Shown piece by piece: positions 1 through 6,664 of a stretch of 31,756 nucleotides of DNA. The position numbers were made by a program, and so were the translations under genes. The notes under the pieces are model-generated. The model was not told where the DNA came from. It ran no database searches and saw nothing but the letters and a program-made list of their open reading frames with translations. Within the stretch, counting starts at the first letter, position 1, and the number at the start of each line of letters is the position of its first letter. This DNA comes from DASQDT01 sp036380435 (GTDB taxonomy: Bacteria > Acidobacteriota > Blastocatellia > Pyrinomonadales > Pyrinomonadaceae), in the NCBI GenBank assembly GCA_036380435.1, contig DASVES010000448.1, positions 1-31,756 of the forward strand. The letters are read 5' to 3'.

Positions 1-156
1 TCATGGATTCTTAAACAGAAGCGGCCCAACGCCCCACATCACTCGCCGCGCACACAACGAATCAGGCACGGCGTCTTGCGGACGAAGGCCGCGCTACTCG
101 CGGTCGGGAGCATGCCGTAGGTAGGCGGCTGGCGCGATTAGCAAGAGTTACCACCC
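1..156. other. Non-coding left edge, nothing confident
   Basis: No supported gene lies here. The only structure seen is a short hairpin (7-bp arms at 87-93 and 99-105, one G-T pair, 5-nt loop) downstream of the minus-strand membrane protein gene. It has no T-tract on either strand, so it is not called a terminator. Confidence 0.4.
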
Positions 157-375
157 TTAGTGCCACGCATCGAAGAACAGATAATTAGTCACGAGCAGTA
201 TATACAGCAGGGTGGGCGTGCCTACTATGAAGGCGATGACCACAGCGGCCATCGCCAAGTTACGCCATCTGCTCGGTGGCTGCTTCGCCAGGAGCATGAT
301 GAGAAGGATTAGCGTCAGAGCCGATAGGCAGATGATGCCGAAGAAGAGCATGCCGAACATGTCGAACCTGCTCAT
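157..375 (-). CDS. Small two-helix membrane protein, function unknown
   Basis: A 72-residue protein of unrecognised family. The sequence shows two hydrophobic helices, about residues 7-29 (FGMLFFGIICLSAL...) and 40-62 (LAMAAVVIAFIVG...). A short basic loop (KQPPSRWR) separates them, which suggests a hairpin in the inner membrane with the loop in the cytoplasm. The ATG at 375 is preceded on the minus strand by a good ribosome binding site (GAGGTGAG just upstream), which supports a real gene and this start. The gene ends with an aromatic tail (LFFDAWH). It lies downstream of the TPR gene on the same strand with a 165-bp gap, so co-transcription is possible but not shown. No functional motif is visible. 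Confidence 0.6.
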   Translation of the reverse strand: MSRFDMFGMLFFGIICLSALTLILLIMLLAKQPPSRWRNLAMAAVVIAFIVGTPTLLYILLVTNYLFFDAWH

Positions 376-540
376 GACTCACCTCGTCTCGTGCCTATGA
401 AGATGCTCTACCGTAAGAAGCCTGACGCCCGACCCCACCGGCCCGCTGCTGCCTTTGCTGGAATATGACGAGTTTCGTATCGCGTAAAGTTAAAAGTGAG
501 CCAACTATTTTGATGATCTGAAAAGAGTGGACAGGAAACT

Positions 541-1257
541 TCAGGGCAGAGACTCGGCGCTCTGGCGCAGGGTGGGCAGGGACGGGTTGTTGGGGTTGAC
601 GGATTCGAGGCGCGCAAGAGCTTCGAGCGCGGTCTGCTTGTCCTTCTTCTGGACGGAGGCCGAGGCGAGGTTCAGCCAGCTCTGCTCGTGGCGTGGGTTG
701 ACGGCGAGCGACTTGCGGTACTCGGCGATGGCGCGGTCGAGGTCGGGCGGCTGGCGGAGGAAGAAGGTGTTGCCGTAGTCGGTACGCACGTCCGGGTCGT
801 CGGCGTTGATGGAGAGGGCGCGCTCGTAGGCTTCGGCGGCGGCCGTGAAGTCTTTGCGGTCGTAGCGGGAGTTGCCGAGGAGCACGTGCGTCTTGAAGTC
901 GCCGGGCTTGAGTTCGGCAGCGCGCTCGGCGTACTGCTCAGCCTTCCGGTAGTCGTTCAGCCGATAAAACGTCTCGGCGGCCTTGAGTTGCGCGGCGAAG
1001 TCGCGGGGGCTGCGCTCAGCCGCGTCGGCGGCGGCTTGCGCCTCGGGCGCGACCGTTGAAGACGCACCGCCGACGGCGCCGGCCGCGGGGCCGATCTCGG
1101 GGTGGTCGGGCGGCAGTTGCCCGGCGGACGCGGGCGCCGCGCCGACTCTTGCGGCGGCGCGCGGCGCCGGCGTCTGCTGCGAGATGGTGTTGGCGGCGTA
1201 GAAGCCGACGAGAAAGCCGAGGGCGGCGCCGGCGATGCCGAAGATAATGTTTCTCAT
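541..1257 (-). CDS. Membrane-anchored tetratricopeptide repeat (TPR) protein
   Basis: A 238-residue protein. Residues 4-24 (IIFGIAGAALGFLVGFYAAN) form an uncleaved-looking signal anchor after a short basic start (MRN). An Ala/Pro-rich linker follows to about residue 85, then about four TPR units (residues 88-230). Typical TPR positions are seen in YRKAEQYAERAAELKPGD, FTAAAEAYERALSINADDP, LDRAIAEYRKSLAVNPRH and KQTALEALARLESVNPNN. Proteins of this design usually scaffold protein-protein contacts at the membrane; the anchor topology would put the repeats outside the cytoplasm, which is inference. The start at 1257 has no strong Shine-Dalgarno, but the anchor directly after it supports the choice. 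The gene diverges from the eCIS operon, and nothing links it to that system. Confidence 0.85.
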   Translation of the reverse strand: MRNIIFGIAGAALGFLVGFYAANTISQQTPAPRAAARVGAAPASAGQLPPDHPEIGPAAGAVGGASSTVAPEAQAAADAAERSPRDFAAQLKAAETFYRLNDYRKAEQYAERAAELKPGDFKTHVLLGNSRYDRKDFTAAAEAYERALSINADDPDVRTDYGNTFFLRQPPDLDRAIAEYRKSLAVNPRHEQSWLNLASASVQKKDKQTALEALARLESVNPNNPSLPTLRQSAESLP

Positions 1258-1461
1258 CGAAAACGTTTACTCGTGTCCGCGGCGATGGTGATCAGGCCCG
1301 CGCGGCCGTCGCTCGCGCCGCGCCGCCGGCGTTCGCGCCGCGATGATAACCGGCGCGCCGGCCTCACGGCAACGACCGGGCGCGGGAACGCGTGAGGTAA
1401 CACGGATGAGACGGATTGCACACGGATGTCCATTGACTTTATTGCCCGCATCGTCAGGTGA

Positions 1462-1485
1462 TGGCCTTATAGTGGTGGCCTTATA
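1462..1485. repeat. 10-bp direct repeat in intergenic region
   Basis: The decamer tggccttata occurs at 1462-1471 and again at 1476-1485, a 14-bp period in an otherwise unremarkable non-coding stretch. It could be a binding-site pair or chance. The tandem decamers lie about 610 bp upstream of the sheath start. Confidence 0.4.
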
Positions 1486-1536
1486 TCTGACGCCGATAGC
1501 GGAGTTCGTCGCCGAGTAACATTTACGGCGAAACTC

Positions 1537-1564
1537 TTGACTATATTTAAAAACGGTGTAGGCT
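1537..1564 (+). promoter_or_regulatory. Weak sigma70-like promoter candidate
   Basis: TTGACT (1537-1542), a 16-bp AT-rich spacer, then TAGGCT (1559-1564). The -35 matches consensus at five of six positions, while the -10 matches only at T1, A2 and T6. It stands out because the surrounding DNA is GC-rich. It could drive the small frame at 1673 or the eCIS operon. This is a weak call. Confidence 0.25.
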
Positions 1565-1672
1565 ATCACGCATCTCAAGGGTCGCTCGAAAAGTTATCTG
1601 CTACCGATAGACACAAGAGTATCTGGCTGTCGTTGCTCCTTCAATCAACGGTCACTCACTAAGGAGTAAGTC

Positions 1673-1819
1673 GTGAGGACTCTTCATCACTCGACACGCT
1701 TCCGGCCGGAGAACGGCGCGGCCGTTTCCCCGGAGCCGGGGTGTGTCGGAGTGCAGCCCGTTTGGTTTCACGCCCCAATCGTAGATGCCGCCCCATCCTC
1801 AAGACCGGCTCAGCGATAA
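1673..1819 (+). CDS. Possible 48-residue small protein or leader peptide
   Basis: A GTG-started frame of 48 codons, ending in TAA at 1817-1819. It is preceded by a perfect AAGGAG (1661-1666) six bases before the start. The product begins MRTLHHSTRF and has no membrane segment, Cys pair or known motif. It is hydrophilic with Arg, His and Pro scattered along it. Support comes only from the ribosome binding site, a weak upstream promoter-like pair and a downstream hairpin with a T-run. It might be a leader peptide in front of the eCIS operon or a chance frame in GC-rich DNA. No function can be assigned. Confidence 0.25.
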   Translation: MRTLHHSTRFRPENGAAVSPEPGCVGVQPVWFHAPIVDAAPSSRPAQR

Positions 1820-1872
1820 CCTCGAACCTGATCCGCGGAATTAATCATTGACATCGGTGGCGCAAGCGGCAC

Positions 1873-1895
1873 GCGGGGCGTAGCTCGCATTTTTT
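1873..1895 (+). terminator. Weak intrinsic terminator candidate
   Basis: A short stem (GCGGG at 1873-1877 pairing with CTCGC at 1884-1888, including one G-T pair) with a 6-nt loop, followed by A and six T (1890-1895). The stem is only 5 bp, so termination may be weak or partial. It lies 54 bp after the small frame at 1673-1819 and about 200 bp before the sheath gene. It could end a small upstream transcript or act as an attenuator. Confidence 0.35.
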
Positions 1896-2098
1896 ACCGC
1901 TACGGCCCAAGCCGCCCCGTCATCAACGCTCTTCACAGGGGAAAGGCTCTTCATTCTTTTCGGCTCGGGGAGGCACACACGTACACGCGCGTTGACATCA
2001 CGTAATAGTCAAAACGGGCGGGCGCGGGCGTCGGGGGTTTACACGCCGTTCGCCCGTCCGGCGTCCGAGAAACAATTTCCCGCAGGCAGGAGGAAGCG

Positions 2099-4405
2099 AT
2101 GGTTCAGGTCACATACCCAGGCGTCTACATCCAGGAAATCTCGTCCGGATTCCGGGCGATCTCCGGCGTGTCCACCTCGATTGCAGCTTTCGTGGGGATG
2201 GCGAAACGCGGGCCGCTGCTGACGCCCACGCGCGTCCTCGGTCTCAAGGACTACGAGCGCATCTTCTCGTCCGACACCTCGCAGGGCGAGATGACCGATC
2301 AGGTTCGCCAGTTCTTCATCAACAGGGGCGAGCAGGCATTCATCGTCCGCATCGCGGACGGGGCGCAAAGGGCGTTCACCGTGCTGGCGAACGAAGCCGG
2401 CGCCGTCGTGTTGAGACTTGATTCGCGCGACGCCGGGCTGGACGCCAACCAACTTCGCGCCCGCGTTGACTACAACACGGCAAGCCCCGAACGGACGTTC
2501 AACCTGACGATCTTCCGCGAGACCTTCGACGCCAGCGGGCTGCCCGTCGTCTCTGCCGTGGAGACGCACGCCGACCTCGGGATGGACGCCAACGGGGCGC
2601 GTTACGCGCAGACGATCATCAACCAGTCGTCGCAGTTGGTCGTCGCCGATGTCAACGAAGTCAACGTCAGCGCCGCCGACATCAACGCGTACTCCGCTTC
2701 GGCGACCATCTTCGCCACTGACGCAGCCGTAGAGGCGGCCGTGGTGGCGGCCATCGGCGGCGCCGGCGTCGGGCGCTTTCGCATCAAGGTGGGGAACGCG
2801 CCGTGGCTCACGGTGGGTTTGGATAGCGCCGGCTTCGTCTTCGCGAACATCGCTGCCCGCATCAACACGGCGCTGGCCCCACACACGACCGTGACGGTGA
2901 CGACCGCCGCGATACCCGCGGGCGGCGGCCCCTTGATCATCGAGGCGAGCACGACCGGCAGCGACATCGTCATCGAACGCGCGTCGCAGCTCGACATCGC
3001 TCAGGCGCTTGGGCTGGGCGTGGCGCAGGGCGGAATCGAGGTCGGGAGCTTCGCGCCGGCGCGGCCCGCGCCTTCGTCGCTGGTCTCGGAGGTGGACGGT
3101 GGCGCGGGCGACCTTGCGCCGTTGCTCGCGTTGGGCGGTGTGGCGAAGGCCGCTTTGGATAACACCGGCGTCGCGGGTTTAGCCGGGGTGCGGCCATTCA
3201 CCGTCCCGAACATCGTCTACCCTTCGGCGGCCGGGAACCTGAATCAGGGGACGACCGCGGGACTGTCGCTGCGCAACATCCGTGAGAACCTGGAGGCCAT
3301 CGCCAACGCACTTTCGGCGGGGAGCGGCAACAACTGGCGCGCGGAAGTACACGGACACCGTCTGGCGCTCATCCCGGCCTTCGGCGATTCGAGCAGCGGG
3401 TTGGCCGCCGCCTTTACGTCCACCGCCCCCGATCTGAGCGGGGCGAACCAAATTTTCAACGGCATCACGGCCGCGCGCGCCGCGACGGCCCTCGGCGGCG
3501 GCACCGATGGCGGCGACCCGCAGCCGTCGGATTACGAGGCCGCCTACCAGCAGCTCGACGAGAAGGTCGATCTCTTCAACATGCTGATCCTGCCCAAGAG
3601 CGCAGACGACACGGCCAACCCCAGTGTCCGCTCGACGCTGTGGGGCGCGGCCAGCGCCTTCTGCCAGAAGAAGCGCGCCTTCCTCATCGCCGACGTGGAG
3701 CCAGTCTTGCAAACGCCCGACGCCGTGCTGCTGGAGTTGCCGGACGTGCGGACGGGCGTGGCGAAGGATCACACGGGCGTCTGGTGGCCGAAGGTCACCA
3801 TCGTCTCGGGCGGGGTGCGGAAGAACATCGACCCGAGCGGCTCCATCGCGGGCATCATGGCCCGCATCGACGGGAGTCGCGGCGTGTGGAAAGCGCCCGC
3901 CGGGCTGGAGGCCGACATCCGCGGCGTGCTCGGCGTCGAGGCGCCGATGTCGGACGAGCAGAACGGTCTCATCAACCCCGAGGCGATCAACGCCGTGCGC
4001 TCGTTCCCGGCCGGCGTCGTGAGCTGGGGCGCGCGCACCCTCGACGGGTTCGACAACTCGGGCAACACTGACTACCGCTACGTGCCCGTCCGCCGCTTCG
4101 CGCTGTTCATCGAGGAGAGTCTGGTGCGCGGCCTGCGGTTCGCCATCTTCGAGCCGAACGACGAACCGCTGTGGGCGCAGCTCCGCCTCGCCGGCGGCGC
4201 GTTTATGAACAGCCTCTTCCGCCGGGGCGCCTTCGCCGGCGCCACCGCCCGCGAGGCTTACTTCGTGAAGGCGGACGCCGAGACGACGACCGCGCAGGAT
4301 CAGGCGCTCGGCATCGTCAACGTGCTCGTCGGCTTCGCGCCGCTGCGGCCCGCCGAGTTCATCGTCATCACGATTCAGCAACTCGCGGGGCAGGTGCAAG
4401 TCTAG
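2099..4405 (+). CDS. eCIS contractile tail sheath protein
   Basis: A 768-residue sheath subunit that forms the outer contractile tube and drives the inner tube through the target membrane. The N-terminus (YPGVYIQEISSGFRAISGVS, then TSIAAFVG) is the classic phage and Afp/PVC sheath opening. The C-terminal third carries the conserved handle regions, including VDLFNMLILPK near residue 490, then RYVPVRRFALFIEESLVRGL, FEPNDEPLW and FIVITIQQLAGQ. The middle (about residues 100-470) is a large, less conserved insertion, probably surface-exposed; single-sheath homologues are often 350-700 residues. AGGAGG at 2088-2093 sits 5 bp before the ATG. It is first in the operon and the only sheath gene in the window, whereas Afp and PVC have three. 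Confidence 0.97.
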   Translation: MVQVTYPGVYIQEISSGFRAISGVSTSIAAFVGMAKRGPLLTPTRVLGLKDYERIFSSDTSQGEMTDQVRQFFINRGEQAFIVRIADGAQRAFTVLANEAGAVVLRLDSRDAGLDANQLRARVDYNTASPERTFNLTIFRETFDASGLPVVSAVETHADLGMDANGARYAQTIINQSSQLVVADVNEVNVSAADINAYSASATIFATDAAVEAAVVAAIGGAGVGRFRIKVGNAPWLTVGLDSAGFVFANIAARINTALAPHTTVTVTTAAIPAGGGPLIIEASTTGSDIVIERASQLDIAQALGLGVAQGGIEVGSFAPARPAPSSLVSEVDGGAGDLAPLLALGGVAKAALDNTGVAGLAGVRPFTVPNIVYPSAAGNLNQGTTAGLSLRNIRENLEAIANALSAGSGNNWRAEVHGHRLALIPAFGDSSSGLAAAFTSTAPDLSGANQIFNGITAARAATALGGGTDGGDPQPSDYEAAYQQLDEKVDLFNMLILPKSADDTANPSVRSTLWGAASAFCQKKRAFLIADVEPVLQTPDAVLLELPDVRTGVAKDHTGVWWPKVTIVSGGVRKNIDPSGSIAGIMARIDGSRGVWKAPAGLEADIRGVLGVEAPMSDEQNGLINPEAINAVRSFPAGVVSWGARTLDGFDNSGNTDYRYVPVRRFALFIEESLVRGLRFAIFEPNDEPLWAQLRLAGGAFMNSLFRRGAFAGATAREAYFVKADAETTTAQDQALGIVNVLVGFAPLRPAEFIVITIQQLAGQVQV

Positions 4406-4435
4406 ACCCGTCGAAACATTCGGGAGGCAATCGGC

Positions 4436-4939
4436 ATGGCTAAGTTCACCAAGAACCAACGCATCGACCCATACGCGAACTTCAAGTTTCTGCTCTTCTT
4501 CGAGGGGCGGCCCGACCCCGTGGCCGGCATCAGCAAAATCAGCCCGCTCAAGCGCACCACCGAGGTGGTCAGCCACCGCGACGGCGGCGACCTGAGCACG
4601 CCGCGTCACGCGCCCGGCGCTTCCAAGTTCGAGGCCATCACCTTCGAGCGGGGCGTGACGCACGACCCTGACTTCGAGGACTGGGCCAACCTCGTCTACA
4701 GCACCGACGGCGACGCGGCCGTCTCGCTCGCGGGCTACAAACGCAACCTCCTGATCAAGGTCAACAACCTTCAGGGCGTCCCCGTCAAGGCGTACCGCGT
4801 CTTCCGCTGCTGGGTCTCCGAGTACACGGCCCTGCCGGAACTCGACGCCAACGCCAACGCCGTGATGATCGAGTCCATCGTCGTCCAGAACGAGGGCTTC
4901 GAGCGTGACGAGGACGTGCCGGAGCCGACCGAGACCTGA
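4436..4939 (+). CDS. eCIS inner tube protein (gp19/Hcp-like)
   Basis: A 167-residue tube subunit of the phage T4 gp19 / Afp1-Afp5 family. Hexamer rings of such proteins stack into the inner tube that carries cargo. The family signature is seen in the N-terminus (DPYANFKFLLFFEG), the central GISKISPLKRTTEVVSHRDGG and FEAITFERGVTHDPDFEDW, and the C-terminal strand (VMIESIVVQNEGFERD). The length is typical. GGAGG (4423-4427) lies 8 bp before the ATG. It follows the sheath gene by 30 bp, the usual pairing in eCIS loci. Only one tube gene is present, so one protein probably makes both the main tube and the baseplate-proximal rings. Confidence 0.95.
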   Translation: MAKFTKNQRIDPYANFKFLLFFEGRPDPVAGISKISPLKRTTEVVSHRDGGDLSTPRHAPGASKFEAITFERGVTHDPDFEDWANLVYSTDGDAAVSLAGYKRNLLIKVNNLQGVPVKAYRVFRCWVSEYTALPELDANANAVMIESIVVQNEGFERDEDVPEPTET

Positions 4940-4963
4940 AGGGCCACTGGCCGAGCCTGAAAC

Positions 4964-5770
4964 ATGATCGGGGTGGATTTACGCACACACGCCGGACGGG
5001 GCGCGGGAGTGCCGCGCAGGGTCTACCTGCGCGAGCTTTCCGGCTACGACGAGTTGGCTTCAGGCTCGGCCGTCGAGTTGATCGACCGCCTGCTCGTCGA
5101 GCGGCCCGGCGCGGCCGCCCGACCGGGAGACGCCCGCCGGCTCACGCTGGCCGAGGCCGACCGCGTGCTGGCGGCCGTCTATCGCAGCCTCTACGGGGAC
5201 GACATCGAGTGCCACGTCTCCTGTCCCGCCTGTCGCTCCTCCTACGCCCTGAGCTTCACCCTCACAGACATGTGGACGGCCGTGACGGAAACCACCCCGG
5301 AGGATGAACAACTCCTCGACGAACTCGCGGGGCCGGACGAGGATGGCGTCTACCATCTGGACGGTTTCAGGTTTCGTCTCCCGACGGGCGAAGATTTGGC
5401 CGAGGTGGCGGGCCTCGGGACGGAAGGCATGGCCGAGGCTTTGCGCGCGCGGTGCGTCCTTGAGGAGAACGCTGAACGCGGCGAGGAGACGCTCGACCAC
5501 GCCATGACGCTGGCAGGGCCGACGCTCGACACCGACCTCGACGGCGTCTGTCCCGAGTGCGGCGCGGAGCAGGCCGTCCCGTTTCGTATCGACGAATTTC
5601 TCTTCGCCGCCCTGCGACGCGAGAGCGCGCTCCTGACGCGCGAGGTACATGAGCTGGCGCGCGCCTACCGCTGGTCGCGGCGGGAGATTCTGGAGATGCC
5701 CCGCCGCGAGCGCAGGCAGCACGCGGGGCTGGTGCTGGCCGCGGCCGCGCCGGACGGGGGGTGGGCATGA
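4964..5770 (+). CDS. T4-baseplate-like eCIS protein with two Cys pairs
   Basis: A 268-residue protein that resembles the T4-type baseplate protein family found next to tube genes in eCIS and phage clusters (RVYLRELSGYDELA..., then LLVERPG, LTLAEADRVLAAVYRSLYGDDIEC). Two Cys pairs are visible, C87-x2-C90 (CPAC, with a further Cys at 83) and C196-x2-C199 (CPEC), which together could bind one zinc ion. The C-terminal part (RESALLTREVHELARAYRWSRREILEMPRRER) is helical and basic, and matches the region these proteins use to contact the tube and baseplate; the exact partner is inferred. There is no strong ribosome binding site, so it may depend on coupling to the tube gene 24 bp upstream. Its stop overlaps the next start. 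Confidence 0.8.
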   Translation: MIGVDLRTHAGRGAGVPRRVYLRELSGYDELASGSAVELIDRLLVERPGAAARPGDARRLTLAEADRVLAAVYRSLYGDDIECHVSCPACRSSYALSFTLTDMWTAVTETTPEDEQLLDELAGPDEDGVYHLDGFRFRLPTGEDLAEVAGLGTEGMAEALRARCVLEENAERGEETLDHAMTLAGPTLDTDLDGVCPECGAEQAVPFRIDEFLFAALRRESALLTREVHELARAYRWSRREILEMPRRERRQHAGLVLAAAAPDGGWA

Positions 5771-6660
5771 AGTATCTGTTGAGGGCCGCCCGGCGGACGG
5801 AGTTGGCAGGCGCGTCGCCGCGCGCGCGGCCCGCGATACCCATTCGCTCGCCGCTCGCCGAGGCCGACCAGCGGCTCAACATCGACTCCTTCGCGGCACG
5901 GTTCGACGCGCCTGCCGTCGCCGAGAGGGCCGCGCCGCACACCCCTGAAGAGGAACCGTTCCCCGTTCCGGCTTCCGAACGACAGGCCGGGACGAGCGCC
6001 GCCGCCGCCGAGAGCCGGCCGACGCCTTCCGCTGCTCCCGCCGCTCCGCGCCGCTCGCGTGGCGAGACGTCGCACGAGCCGGCGCGTGGGAAAGACGTTC
6101 GCGAAAGTCAGCAGCACACGGCCCCGCCGCACACGACGCGCGACGCGCGACCGCGCGGGAGGTTGTCGCCCGGCGACACGGAAGATAAGTCCGCGCCGTT
6201 GCTGTCGGCCCGCCCCGTCCGTCGTGTGAACGAGTTGCCCGGCCCGTTGCATGCGGAGGGCGACGGCCCCGTTCCCGAACGGCCTCGGGTGAACGAGCAG
6301 GCGAAGACGGCGAAAGGTGAACAGCCGCCGTCGGGAAACATGCTCGATGCGCTGAGTCGGGCGCTGGCTTGGGTCGAGGGCGACGCCCGGCGCACGGCCG
6401 AGGCTGAGCGGGCCGAGGTGCAAGCGACGCCGCCCGCGCCCGCGCCGCGCGCCCGGTTCGACGAGCGTGAGCGGGGGCGTTCGAGCGAGGCGGCGCAGCG
6501 CGACCTGCGGCCCGTCACGCATCTGGAAATCGGGAAGATCGAGGTGGAGATCATGCCGCCGGCGAAGCCCGCGCAGAACGCCGCCGCGCCCCGGCGCGAG
6601 CCGCGCACCAACGGCCTGAGCTATCCCCGGCGGCAACCTTTCGGATGGAGGCAAAGATAA
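5767..6660 (+). CDS. Disordered Pro/Ala/Arg-rich eCIS protein, unknown function
   Basis: A protein of 297 residues read from the ATG at 5767, which overlaps the previous stop as ATGA and follows a G-rich stretch. A GTG at 5761 is an in-frame alternative. Most of the sequence is low complexity, rich in Pro, Ala, Arg and Glu, and predicted disordered from composition alone. The only ordered-looking parts are the first 50 residues (LNIDSFAARFD) and the C-terminus (HLEIGKIEVEIMPPAK, then LSYPRRQPFGWRQR). The IGKIEVEI segment resembles the IGRIEVR-type motif that I recall near the end of disordered proteins in other eCIS clusters, so it may be a docking strand. A role in assembly or as a flexible linker is inference; it could also stand in for a missing component. 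Confidence 0.75.
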   Translation: MKYLLRAARRTELAGASPRARPAIPIRSPLAEADQRLNIDSFAARFDAPAVAERAAPHTPEEEPFPVPASERQAGTSAAAAESRPTPSAAPAAPRRSRGETSHEPARGKDVRESQQHTAPPHTTRDARPRGRLSPGDTEDKSAPLLSARPVRRVNELPGPLHAEGDGPVPERPRVNEQAKTAKGEQPPSGNMLDALSRALAWVEGDARRTAEAERAEVQATPPAPAPRARFDERERGRSSEAAQRDLRPVTHLEIGKIEVEIMPPAKPAQNAAAPRREPRTNGLSYPRRQPFGWRQR

Positions 6661-6664
6661 ACGC

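Larger units (their letters stand above)
1258..2098. other. Intergenic region upstream of the eCIS operon
   Basis: This 840-bp stretch separates the divergent TPR gene from the sheath gene and holds no recognised gene. It contains three short ACGGAT-type repeats (cacggatg at 1401-1408 and 1421-1428, acggat at 1411-1416), a 10-bp direct repeat (tggccttata at 1462-1471 and 1476-1485) and an AT-rich patch at 1530-1560. It also has a 48-codon frame with a Shine-Dalgarno (1673-1819) and a terminator-like hairpin at 1873-1895. The promoter of the eCIS operon should lie here. Two TTGACATC boxes (1848, 1992) resemble -35 elements but lack a matching -10, so I could not place the promoter with confidence. 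Confidence 0.6.

Noticed and set aside
1..4. Minus-strand ATG at the left edge as a gene start
   Set aside because: Only one base of frame is visible and no Shine-Dalgarno precedes it.
87..105. Hairpin as terminator of the small membrane protein gene
   Set aside because: The stem is only 7 bp and no T-run follows on the relevant strand.
1992..2020. TTGACA box as -35 of the sheath operon promoter
   Set aside because: The matching -10 position is G/C-rich (aaaacgggcg region), so no sigma70-like promoter can be supported; the same holds for the box at 1848.
3179..4663. Open frame of 494 codons on the minus strand
   Set aside because: It is antisense to the sheath and tube genes, whose protein matches are strong; a shadow frame.
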